This document shows positions 37,031 to 44,308 of a stretch of DNA of 64,000 nucleotides, in pieces (the stretch's first letter is position 1; every line of letters begins with the position of its first letter). The stretch comes from Amycolatopsis sp. WQ 127309 (lineage in GTDB: Bacteria > Actinomycetota > Actinomycetes > Mycobacteriales > Pseudonocardiaceae). The notes beneath the pieces were generated by a model. It did no database searches. It saw only the letters and a list, made by a program, of their open reading frames with translations, and was not told where the DNA came from. The position numbers and the translations under genes were made by a program. The stretch covers positions 1,364,001 through 1,428,000 of the forward strand of contig NZ_CP095481.1 in assembly GCF_023023025.1 (NCBI RefSeq), in the 5' to 3' direction.

Positions 37031-37055
37031 TCCCTATTTATCCACTTGATAGGGA
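37031..37055. promoter_or_regulatory. Inverted repeat upstream of the alpha/beta hydrolase
   Basis: TCCCTAT (37031-37037) and ATAGGGA (37049-37055) are perfect complements with an 11-nt AT-rich centre. They lie 18 bp before ATG 37073, in an unusually AT-rich spacer between the response regulator and the hydrolase. Probable operator of an unlinked regulator. Confidence 0.45.
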
Positions 37056-37072
37056 AGGTTAGAGTATGTTTC

Positions 37073-37924
37073 ATGACGATATACAAGTCCGAAGCGGGCG
37101 CTCGGCTGCTGCGTGAGCGCTACCTCGACGTCCTGACGGCGTGGCCCGTCCCCCACGAGCAGGTCCGGGTGCCGACGCCCGAGGGCGAGACGTTCGTGCT
37201 CGTCTCCGGCCCGGCCGGCGCTCCGGCACTGGTGCTGCTGCACGGCTCCGGCAGCAACTCCGGCGAATGGGCGCCCCGGCTGCCGGCGCTCGCCGAGCGC
37301 TTCCGGGTGTACGCCGTCGACATCGTCGGCGAGCCGGGGCTGAGCGCCGAGACGCGCCCGCCGCTCGGCACCGACCGGTACGCGGCCTGGCTGGACGCCG
37401 TGCTCGGCCACTTCGGCGTGCCGTCGGCGGCGTTCCTGGCGTCGTCGCTCGGCGGCTGGCTCACGCTCGACTACGCGACCCGGCGCCCGGACCGCGTCAC
37501 CGCGCTCGTGCTGCGCTCCCCGATCGGCCTCGGCCCGATGAAGAAGGCCTTCCTGGTCAAGGCCGTGCTGTGGGCACTGCTGGGCGAGCGGGGCCGGCGC
37601 AGGTCGGTGGCCGGTGTCCTCGGCGACGCGAGGTCGCCCGATGTCCTCGAACACCAGCTGCTCGTCTCGGCGAACTACCGCTACCGCACCGGCCCGTTCC
37701 CGGCGTTCGACGACGCCGCGCTGGCCCGGCTGGCCGTGCCGGTCTACGCCGTCGCCGGCACGGACGACGTCATGGTCGACTCCGCGACGACCAAACGGCG
37801 GCTGGAGGCGTTCGCACCGGACGCCGTCGTCGACCTGGTGCCCGGCACCGGGCACTACCTCCCCGGCGACGCGGACCTGGAGTTCCTCACGCGCGCGGCG
37901 GCGAACGGCGATTTCACCGCTTGA
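37073..37924 (+). CDS. Alpha/beta-hydrolase fold protein
   Basis: 283 aa. ATG 37073. Oxyanion motif LLHGSGSNSGEW, nucleophile elbow with ASSLGGWLTLDYATRRPDR (Ser in SSLGGW near residue 133), acid Asp near GTDDVMVDSATT, and catalytic His in PGTGHYLPGD. Possible esterase or haloperoxidase-like enzyme; substrate unknown. 45 bp after the response regulator and behind its own inverted repeat, so regulation may be independent. Confidence 0.85.
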   Translation: MTIYKSEAGARLLRERYLDVLTAWPVPHEQVRVPTPEGETFVLVSGPAGAPALVLLHGSGSNSGEWAPRLPALAERFRVYAVDIVGEPGLSAETRPPLGTDRYAAWLDAVLGHFGVPSAAFLASSLGGWLTLDYATRRPDRVTALVLRSPIGLGPMKKAFLVKAVLWALLGERGRRRSVAGVLGDARSPDVLEHQLLVSANYRYRTGPFPAFDDAALARLAVPVYAVAGTDDVMVDSATTKRRLEAFAPDAVVDLVPGTGHYLPGDADLEFLTRAAANGDFTA

Positions 37925-37931
37925 TGGCAGG

Positions 37932-39125
37932 ATGAGCCGTATGCGGCGTGTGCTGGGTCTCATCGGTGTGGTGTCCCTGCTGGTCACGGGCTGCTCGGGG
38001 GCGTCGAGCGCGCCCGTGCAGAGCGTCCCGCCACCACCGTCCACTCCGGCGGCGGCGACCGGGAAGCTCAAGGTCGAGACGGTCACCGCGGGCCTCGAGC
38101 ACGGCTGGGACATCGGCTTCCTGCCCGACGGCGGCATCCTCGTGCCGCAGCGGCCCGGCAAGCTCGCGCTGGTCCGCGACGGCCGGGCCACCGAGGTGCA
38201 GGCCGACTTCTCCGACGTCTTCGCCCAGGGCGAGGGCGGCCTGCTCGGCATGGTGATCAGCCCGGACTTCACGACCAGCCGCGAGTTCATCACCTGCCAG
38301 GACCACCAGGAGGGCGGCAAGCCCGTCGACATCCGGCTGGTCACCTGGACGCTGGCGGCCGACGGCGGGAGCGCGACGAAGGTCAAGGACCTGCTCACCG
38401 GGCTGCCGATCAACCCGAGCGGCCGGCACTCCGGCTGCCGCCCGACGTTCGCGCCGGACGGCGCGCTGCTGGTCGGCACCGGCGACACGGCGAAGTCGAC
38501 CGTCTCGCAGGACCGCCACTCCCTGGGCGGCAAGGTGCTGCGATTGGACGCGAAGACCGGGAAGCCGTTGCCGGACAACCCGTTCATCACGTCGTCGGAC
38601 CCGCACGAGCGGCTCGTCTACACCTACGGACACCGCAACCTGCAGGGCGTGGCGATCCGGCCGGGCAGCGGCCAGGTGATCACCGCCGAGCACGGCCCGA
38701 CGTTCGACGACGAGGTCAACCTGCTGAAACCGGGCGCGAACTACGGCTGGGACCCGTCGAAGGGCGGCACGGACTCCAGCTACGACGAGAGCGTGCCGAT
38801 GACCGACCTCAAGCGCTTCCCGGACGCGGTGAGTCCACTGTGGACCTCCGGCAAGATCACCGAGGCGATCAGCGGCGACGCCTTCCTGACCGGCGCCCAG
38901 TGGGGGCCGAACGACGGCGCGCTCGTCGTCGTCGCGCTCAAGGGCCAGAAGCTGCTGCTGTACCACTTGGACCCCGCGGGCAAGGTCCTCGACGTCACGC
39001 TGCCCCCGGAGTTCGACGACAAGTTCGGCCGCCTGCGCGCGGTCCGCAGCGGCCCGGACGGCGCCCTGTACGTGACCACCTCGGACGGCACGAACGACAA
39101 GCTGCTGAAGGTCACGCCCGCCTGA
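37932..39125 (+). CDS. Secreted PQQ-dependent sugar (glucose/sorbosone) dehydrogenase-like lipoprotein
   Basis: 397 aa, ATG 37932. The lipobox LLVTGC gives Cys21. Six-bladed beta-propeller of the GSDH family: GWDIGFLPDGGILVPQRPGKLALV, EGGLLGMVISPDF, GRHSGCRPTFAPDGALLVGTGD, YTYGHRNLQGVAIRPGSGQVITAEHGP, DEVNLLKPGANYGWDP. The His and Gly/Asn-rich blades are as expected for PQQ/Ca binding, but PQQ synthesis genes are not in the window. Acts outside the membrane as an aldose dehydrogenase. Confidence 0.88.
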   Translation: MSRMRRVLGLIGVVSLLVTGCSGASSAPVQSVPPPPSTPAAATGKLKVETVTAGLEHGWDIGFLPDGGILVPQRPGKLALVRDGRATEVQADFSDVFAQGEGGLLGMVISPDFTTSREFITCQDHQEGGKPVDIRLVTWTLAADGGSATKVKDLLTGLPINPSGRHSGCRPTFAPDGALLVGTGDTAKSTVSQDRHSLGGKVLRLDAKTGKPLPDNPFITSSDPHERLVYTYGHRNLQGVAIRPGSGQVITAEHGPTFDDEVNLLKPGANYGWDPSKGGTDSSYDESVPMTDLKRFPDAVSPLWTSGKITEAISGDAFLTGAQWGPNDGALVVVALKGQKLLLYHLDPAGKVLDVTLPPEFDDKFGRLRAVRSGPDGALYVTTSDGTNDKLLKVTPA

Positions 39126-39376
39126 TTCATGCGAAAGACACACCGAGCCGGTGCCGGGAACACTGTCGGATCGCGCGCGGATCGCGGAACATGGTGTGCA
39201 CCAAGAGTTTCGCCCGCCACCGACGAGTGTTGGACGCGGTCCGAAGAACCCGTTCCCGCGGCAGCACCCGCGCCGGTCCCCGAGCGCCATCGCCGACCTG
39301 GCGCCCGGGGACCGGCTTCCAACGTCCTGGTTGTTCGGCTTGACCCGCGACTGTCGGCCGCCCAGGCTGAGCCCTT
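39126..39376. other. 251-bp region without a supported gene
   Basis: Several short frames exist in all phases but none has a ribosome site plus a recognisable domain. A small stem CACCG-AGC-CGGTG (about 39141-39153) just after the dehydrogenase stop may help termination. The rest is unexplained GC-rich sequence leading to the CPCC gene. Confidence 0.5.
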
Positions 39377-39772
39377 GTGGATGCCGAGGTGAGTTACCCG
39401 TGCCCGTGCTGCGGGCACCTGGTGTTCGGGGAGCCGCCGGGCTCCTTCGACATCTGCAGCGTGTGCTTCTGGGAGGACGACCGGGTCCAGCTGCGCTGGC
39501 CCGACTACGGCGGCGGCGCGAACGGTCCCTCCCTGATCGAAGCGCAGCGCACTTACGCCGAACTCGGCGCGATGGAGTTCAGGTTCACCGGCCTCGTGCG
39601 CACGGCCGCCGCGTCCGAACCGATCGACGACGGGTGGCGGCCCATCGATCTCGCCCTCGACGACTTCGAGCCTCGAGGCGTCGCGGAATCGCCTGGGCCC
39701 AGCGACTTCACGACGCTGTACTGGTGGCGGCCGGCCTTCTGGCGTCGCGGCCGGGGCTCGACCAGGCCCTAA
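39377..39772 (+). CDS. Cysteine-rich CPCC-family protein
   Basis: 131 aa; GTG 39377, or the GTG at 39389 a few codons later. The N-terminus has the CPCC domain: YPCPCCGHLVFGEPPGSFDICSVCFWEDD, with paired CxxC motifs that should bind one zinc. The remainder (about 90 residues) is acidic and unremarkable. The function of the family is unknown; related genes occur next to toxin or immunity loci in other bacteria. It overlaps the convergent SDR gene by 4 bp. Confidence 0.8.
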   Translation: MDAEVSYPCPCCGHLVFGEPPGSFDICSVCFWEDDRVQLRWPDYGGGANGPSLIEAQRTYAELGAMEFRFTGLVRTAAASEPIDDGWRPIDLALDDFEPRGVAESPGPSDFTTLYWWRPAFWRRGRGSTRP

Positions 39773-40494
39773 CCGCCCAGGTAGGCCCCGCCGTTGACGT
39801 GGACGACCTGGCCCGTCACGTGGCCCGCCGCCGGGCTCGCGAGGAACGTCACCGCGGCCGTGACGTCCTCCGGCGTGCCCGGTCGCTTGTTCATCGTGTT
39901 CCCGACCAGCCGCTCGCGGCGGCGGTCGCTGAGCTTGCCGTGGAAGAACTCCGTGTCCCCGATCAGTCCCGGCGCGACGACGTTCGCGGTGATCCCGCGT
40001 GCGCCGAACTCCTGCGCCACGCTGACGTTCCACGCCTCGACCGCGGCCTTCGCGGCACCGTAGGAGCCGGCGCCGGTGTGGGCGGCGATCGAGCCGATCG
40101 TCACGATCCGGGCGCCGTCGGCGAGGCGGTCGCGCAGTGCGTGCGTCACCAGCGCGGCACTGACCACATTGGACCGGAGGTTGCGCTCGAACGCGGCCGC
40201 GAACCCGGCGAGGCCCTCTTCGGTGTCCCCGGCGAAGTCCGTGTTGCCGCCGGCGTTGTTGACGAGCACGTCGACCCGGTCCGGCAACTCGCCCAGTGCG
40301 GTCTCGACGGCCGCGGGATCGGCGGCGTCGAACACGACGGGCCGCGCGCCGAGCAGCGTCGCGGCCTCCGTGAGCACCTGCTCGCGACGTCCGGTGATCG
40401 TGACGCGGTCGCCGGCCGCCGCGAAAGCCGCCGCGACGGCGTACCCGATGCCCGTGCCGCCGCCGGTCACCACTACTTCCCTGCTGTTCCCCAT
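39769..40494 (-). CDS. Short-chain dehydrogenase/reductase
   Basis: 241 aa. Nucleotide-binding TGGGTGIGYAVA at the N-terminus, NNAGG near residue 88, catalytic triad Ser in GSIAAHTG, Tyr-Lys in SYGAAKAAVEAW, and C-terminal TGQVVHVNGGAYLGG. Resembles 3-oxoacyl-ACP reductase-type SDRs, but the substrate is unknown. TAGGGT lies 7 nt upstream of ATG 40494; the divergent NUDIX gene uses TACGAT in the same 30-bp gap. Confidence 0.88.
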   Translation of the reverse strand: MGNSREVVVTGGGTGIGYAVAAAFAAAGDRVTITGRREQVLTEAATLLGARPVVFDAADPAAVETALGELPDRVDVLVNNAGGNTDFAGDTEEGLAGFAAAFERNLRSNVVSAALVTHALRDRLADGARIVTIGSIAAHTGAGSYGAAKAAVEAWNVSVAQEFGARGITANVVAPGLIGDTEFFHGKLSDRRRERLVGNTMNKRPGTPEDVTAAVTFLASPAAGHVTGQVVHVNGGAYLGG

Positions 40495-40524
40495 GTCCCC
40501 GACCCTAGTGCCTACGATCGGGGC

Positions 40525-40923
40525 ATGACCGAGATCGACAAGATCGCGTGGCTGCACCTGGTGGACGGCCGCATCCTGAGCACCCGCTCGCGCGGCAAGG
40601 ACGTCTACTACCTCCCGGGCGGCAAGCGCGAGCCGGGCGAGACGGACGCGCAGACGCTGGTCCGGGAGGTCCGCGAAGAGGTCTCCGTGGCGATCACCGA
40701 GCCGACGATCGCGCCGGCCGGCGTCTTCGAGGCCCAAGCGGACGGCAAGGCGTCCGGCGTGGTGGTCCGGATGACGTGCTTCACGGCGGAGTACACGGGA
40801 ACGCTGGTGGCGAGCAGCGAGATCGAAGAGATCACGTGGCTCGGCTACGCGGACCGCGACCGCGTTTCGGCCGTGGACAAGATCATTTTCGACCACCTGC
40901 GCCAAACAGGACTGCTGAGATGA
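40525..40923 (+). CDS. NUDIX hydrolase
   Basis: 132 aa. The Nudix box is complete: GGKREPGETDAQTLVREVREEV (G-x5-E-x7-REVREEV, allowing for pattern length). Hydrolyses a nucleoside diphosphate linked to another moiety; substrate unknown. ATG 40525 has TACGAT 6 nt upstream and no ribosome site. Its ATGA stop/start overlap with the following GHKL/HExxH gene means the two are translationally coupled. Confidence 0.88.
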   Translation: MTEIDKIAWLHLVDGRILSTRSRGKDVYYLPGGKREPGETDAQTLVREVREEVSVAITEPTIAPAGVFEAQADGKASGVVVRMTCFTAEYTGTLVASSEIEEITWLGYADRDRVSAVDKIIFDHLRQTGLLR

Positions 40924-42329
40924 ACGACGCTGCCGAACAGTTCTTCGACCTGAACATCGAGCGGGTGCTGGAGCACTGGCCGGTGGCCTTCGCGATCCGC
41001 GAGATCATCGCCAACGCCCTCGACGAGCACGCGCTCACCCGGACCGTCGAACCGGTGATCACCAAGGACCCCGCGGGCGCGTGGCACGTGGCCGACTTCG
41101 GCCGCGGACTGCGTTACGAGCACCTCACGCAGAAGGAGAACGACGAGAAACGCGGCTCCGACGTCGTGATCGGCCAGTTCGGCATGGGCCTCAAGGACGC
41201 GCTGGCCGTGTTCGACCGCCACGACGTCGACGTGGTGATCCGCAGCGGGCACGGCGACATCACCACCAGGCAGCGGGCGAAGGAGTCGTTCGCCGACGTG
41301 CGCACCCTGCACGCCGTGATCCGCCCACCGGCCGACCCGGGCCTGTCCGGCACGGACGTCGAGCTGCGCGGCGTCACCGACGACGACGTCGCGGCGGCCC
41401 GGCGGTTCTTCCTGCACTACAGCGGGGACGAGCTGCTGGAGAGCACCTCGGCCGGCCAGGTCCTGAAGCGGATCGATCCCGCCGCTCCCGGCCGGATCTA
41501 CGTCAAGGGGCTCCTCGTCGCGGAAGAGCCGAACTTCCTGTTCTCCTACAACATCACCGACATCAACGCGCCGTTGCGGCGCGCCCTCAACCGCGAGCGC
41601 AGCAACGTCGGCCGGTCCGCCTACACCGACCGGGTCAAGGCGATCCTCAAGCAGTGCCGCTCGGCCCAGGTCGCCTCCCCCTTGGCCGACGACCTCGCCG
41701 AGTTCGCCACCGGCCGGATGCACGACGAGCTGAGCTGGCGCGAGATCACCCTGCACGCGTGCACGGTCCTGGCCACCCACGAGAAAGTCGTCTTCGTGAC
41801 GCCGTCGGAGCTGCAGGAAGGCACTCCGCAGCTCCGCTACGCCGAGCAGGAGGGCTACCGCTTGGTGACCGTCTCCGGGGAGGTGTCGGCGAAGCTGAAC
41901 CAGCAGACCGACTTCGACGGCAAGCCGTTGCTCGACCTGAGCGGCTACCGCGAGGCCTGGAACGACAGCTTCGTCTTCACGCTGGTGAGCACGGCCGAGC
42001 TGTCACCGCGGGAGAACTCCGTCTACGCACTGACCGACGCCGTCGCCCGCCTCGCGGGGATCGACCTGCGCCGGGCCGGCGTGCACAGCGTCGTGATCTC
42101 GGAGACCATGCGCCTCGACGTCACCGGGGAGTCCACCCTGGGCCTGTGGGAGCCGGGCGAGAACCGGATCGTGATCCACCGCAGTCAGCTGGCCGGCGCC
42201 GCCGCGTACTGCGCGACGCTGCTGCACGAACTCACCCACGCGGTCTCCGGCGAATCCGACAACTCACTGGAGTTCGAAGCCGCGCTCACCGCGATGCTCG
42301 GCAAGATCGCGCTCCAAGCCTTGAAGTGA
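40920..42329 (+). CDS. GHKL-ATPase with C-terminal HExxH motif
   Basis: 469 aa. The N-terminal GHKL (Hsp90/MutL/histidine-kinase-like) ATP-binding fold has all three boxes: N box EIIANALDEH (near 28-37), G1 DFGRGLRYEHL and G2 GQFGMGLKDAL. A middle region of about 250 residues shows no known domain. Near the C-terminus CATLLHELTHAVSGESDN carries HELTH, a zincin-type HExxH, followed by acidic residues LEFEAALT that could supply the third ligand. Hsp90- or MORC-like ATPase fused to a metallopeptidase-like tail is unusual. Coupled to the NUDIX gene (ATGA). Confidence 0.8.
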   Translation: MNDAAEQFFDLNIERVLEHWPVAFAIREIIANALDEHALTRTVEPVITKDPAGAWHVADFGRGLRYEHLTQKENDEKRGSDVVIGQFGMGLKDALAVFDRHDVDVVIRSGHGDITTRQRAKESFADVRTLHAVIRPPADPGLSGTDVELRGVTDDDVAAARRFFLHYSGDELLESTSAGQVLKRIDPAAPGRIYVKGLLVAEEPNFLFSYNITDINAPLRRALNRERSNVGRSAYTDRVKAILKQCRSAQVASPLADDLAEFATGRMHDELSWREITLHACTVLATHEKVVFVTPSELQEGTPQLRYAEQEGYRLVTVSGEVSAKLNQQTDFDGKPLLDLSGYREAWNDSFVFTLVSTAELSPRENSVYALTDAVARLAGIDLRRAGVHSVVISETMRLDVTGESTLGLWEPGENRIVIHRSQLAGAAAYCATLLHELTHAVSGESDNSLEFEAALTAMLGKIALQALK

Positions 42330-42330
42330 C

Positions 42331-42999
42331 TCACCTCAGCCGGAGCTTGGGCTTGTCCTCCAGGTGCGACAACCCGTTCCAGGCCAGGTTCACGAGGTGC
42401 GCGGCGACCTCGTCGCGCTTCGGCTTCCGCGCGTCGAGCCACCACTGCCCGGTCAGCGCCACCATGCCCACCAGCGCCTGGGCGTAGAGCGCCGCCAGCT
42501 TCTCGTCGTAACCGCGCGCGGCGAACTGCTGGGCCAGGATGTGCTCCACCTGGCTCGCGATGTCGTTCAGGACCGTGGAAAACGTGCCCGTGGAACTCGC
42601 CACCGGGGAGTCGCGGACCAGGATGCGGAAGCCGTCGTGGGAATCCTCGACGTACGACAGCAGCGCGATCGCCGCCTGTTCCAGCATGACGCGCGGGTGA
42701 CCGCCGTGGAGCGTCGAGACCATGCGTTCCAGCAGCAGCTGGGTTTCGCGGTCGACGACCACCGCGTAGATGCCCTCTTTGCCGCCGAAGTGTTCGTACA
42801 CCACGGGTTTCGACACGTTGGCGCGGTGCGCGATCTCCTCGATCGACGTGCCGTCGAAACCCTTTTCGGCGAACAGGGCCCGCGCCACGTTCAGCAGCTG
42901 CTGACGGCGCTCGGTGCCGGTCATCCGGACGCGGGTCACCGGGGCGGCCGGACGTGCCCCGGTGACCTGCTCACGTTTTGAACGTCGTCTCCCCGCCAC
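42331..42999 (-). CDS. TetR-family regulator next to a desaturase
   Basis: 222 aa. A basic N-terminal tail precedes the HTH: RALFAEKGFDGTSIEEIAHRANVSKPVVYEHFGGKEGIY. The ligand domain resembles FasR/DesR-type TetR regulators. GTG 42999 with TAGGGT 7 nt upstream supports a leaderless mRNA and this start. It lies 21 bp downstream of the desaturase on the same strand, so it can be made from its own promoter or by read-through. Likely regulates membrane-lipid unsaturation. Confidence 0.85.
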   Translation of the reverse strand: MAGRRRSKREQVTGARPAAPVTRVRMTGTERRQQLLNVARALFAEKGFDGTSIEEIAHRANVSKPVVYEHFGGKEGIYAVVVDRETQLLLERMVSTLHGGHPRVMLEQAAIALLSYVEDSHDGFRILVRDSPVASSTGTFSTVLNDIASQVEHILAQQFAARGYDEKLAALYAQALVGMVALTGQWWLDARKPKRDEVAAHLVNLAWNGLSHLEDKPKLRLR

Positions 43000-43020
43000 T
43001 CGCCGAACCCTACAGTGAGG

Positions 43021-43995
43021 CTAGCTCTTCTCCGTGGCGATTCGGGCCAATCGCTGCGGCGTCGGCCAGCGCACGTCGTGCACCCAGCCGAACTTCTCGA
43101 AGATCCAGATCAGGCGCGCGGAAATGTCGATCTGGCCGCGCTTCACACCGTGCCGGGCGGACGTCGGGTCCGCGTGGTGCAGGTTGTGCCAGGACTCGCC
43201 GAACGAGAAGATCGCCAGCGGCCAGAAGTTCGCCGACTTGTCGCGCGCCGCGAACGGGCGCTCGCCGATCATGTGGCAGATCGAGTTGACCGACCACGTC
43301 ACGTGGTGCAGCACGCAGATGCGGACCAGCCCGGCCCAGAAGAACGCCGTCACGGCGCCCCACAGCGACCACGAGATCAGCCCGCCCGCCAGCGCCGGCA
43401 GCGCCAGGCTGACCAGGGCCCACAGCCAGAACAGGTCGTCGACCTTCTTGATCGCCGGGTCCTTCACCAGGTCCGGCGCGAAGCGCTCGGCGTTGGTCTG
43501 GTCGCGCTCGAACAGCCAGCCCATGTGCGCGTGCCAGAAGCCCTTGGCGATGGCCCACGGCGAGGTGCCGAACGCCCACGGGGAGTGCGGGTCGCCGTCG
43601 CGGTCGGAGAACGCGTGGTGGCGACGGTGGTCGGCGACCCAGGTGATGACCGGGCCCTGCAACGCGATGCTGCCGGCGATCGCCATGACGACGCGCAGCC
43701 ACTGCTTGGCCTTGAACGACCCGTGCGTGAAGTAGCGGTGGTACGACACCGTGATGCCGAGCCCGCTGATCGCGTAGAACACCACGAAGACGCCGACGTC
43801 GACCCAGCTCAGTCCCCAGCCCCAGGCGAACGGCACCGCGACCAGCAGTGCCACCAACGGCGCGATCACACCGAAGTAGACCGAAAGCTGCACGCCGATT
43901 CCGCGGGTGCCTTCGGTGACAGGTTTGGGCCCCTTGGGAGCCGGCGGCTCCCCGGTGGGCTGCGAACGGTCGAGCGTGGCCGTCATACGCTTCAC
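43021..43995 (-). CDS. Acyl-CoA (stearoyl-CoA type) delta-9 desaturase
   Basis: 324 aa membrane di-iron enzyme that introduces a double bond in acyl-CoA. Three histidine boxes are present: HRYFTH (HxxxxH), HRRHH (HxxHH) and HNLHH (HxxHH). Four hydrophobic spans lie at about 40-60, 64-82, 100-120 and 185-210. GTG 43995 with AGGA 4-5 nt upstream is preferred over ATG 43986. Resembles mycobacterial DesA3-type desaturases. A palindrome 47 bp upstream may be the TetR operator. Confidence 0.93.
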   Translation of the reverse strand: MKRMTATLDRSQPTGEPPAPKGPKPVTEGTRGIGVQLSVYFGVIAPLVALLVAVPFAWGWGLSWVDVGVFVVFYAISGLGITVSYHRYFTHGSFKAKQWLRVVMAIAGSIALQGPVITWVADHRRHHAFSDRDGDPHSPWAFGTSPWAIAKGFWHAHMGWLFERDQTNAERFAPDLVKDPAIKKVDDLFWLWALVSLALPALAGGLISWSLWGAVTAFFWAGLVRICVLHHVTWSVNSICHMIGERPFAARDKSANFWPLAIFSFGESWHNLHHADPTSARHGVKRGQIDISARLIWIFEKFGWVHDVRWPTPQRLARIATEKS

Positions 43996-44041
43996 TTCTT
44001 CCTGCGTGGTGCCCCTACAAAGGGTTACCTAACCTACGATG

Positions 44042-44054
44042 CCGTAAGTTACGG
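44042..44054. promoter_or_regulatory. Palindrome in the desaturase promoter region
   Basis: CCGTAA-G-TTACGG is a perfect 6-1-6 palindrome. It lies 47 bp upstream of the desaturase GTG, next to TA-rich sequence (TAGGTTAGGTAACC on the minus strand) that likely holds the -10. Best candidate operator for the downstream TetR. Confidence 0.5.
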
Positions 44055-44188
44055 TACAGGAGGTTCCGCCGGGTGGGGAGTGGCTGAACCTCTCACCGGT
44101 ACTTCGGACCCGAGTACCCGGCAGACGGGCGCGTAACGCATCCCCCGCGCGGACGACACCCGATCGTCGCTATCCTGACCAGGAGCAA

Positions 44189-44260
44189 TCCGCCGTAGTG
44201 TAATCGGCAGCACTTCAGATTTTGGTTCTGACAGTTCAGGTTCGAATCCTGGCGGCGGAG
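44189..44260 (+). tRNA. tRNA-Gln (anticodon TTG)
   Basis: 72-nt cloverleaf: acceptor arms TCCGCCG (44189-44195) and CGGCGGA (44253-44259) pair perfectly, with discriminator G. Anticodon stem TCAGA/TCTGA encloses loop TTTTGGT with anticodon TTG. The T-arm has GTTCGAATC with stem CAGG/CCTG. CCA is not encoded. It lies just upstream of the GGDEF/glmU genes. Confidence 0.96.
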
Positions 44261-44308
44261 CAGCGGAAACACCATTTGCCGAGTACCCCGAACCACGACA
44301 CCGGGAGG

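Noticed and set aside
39129..39392. Frame between the sugar dehydrogenase and CPCC genes
   Set aside because: No ribosome site, and composition unlike the neighbours.
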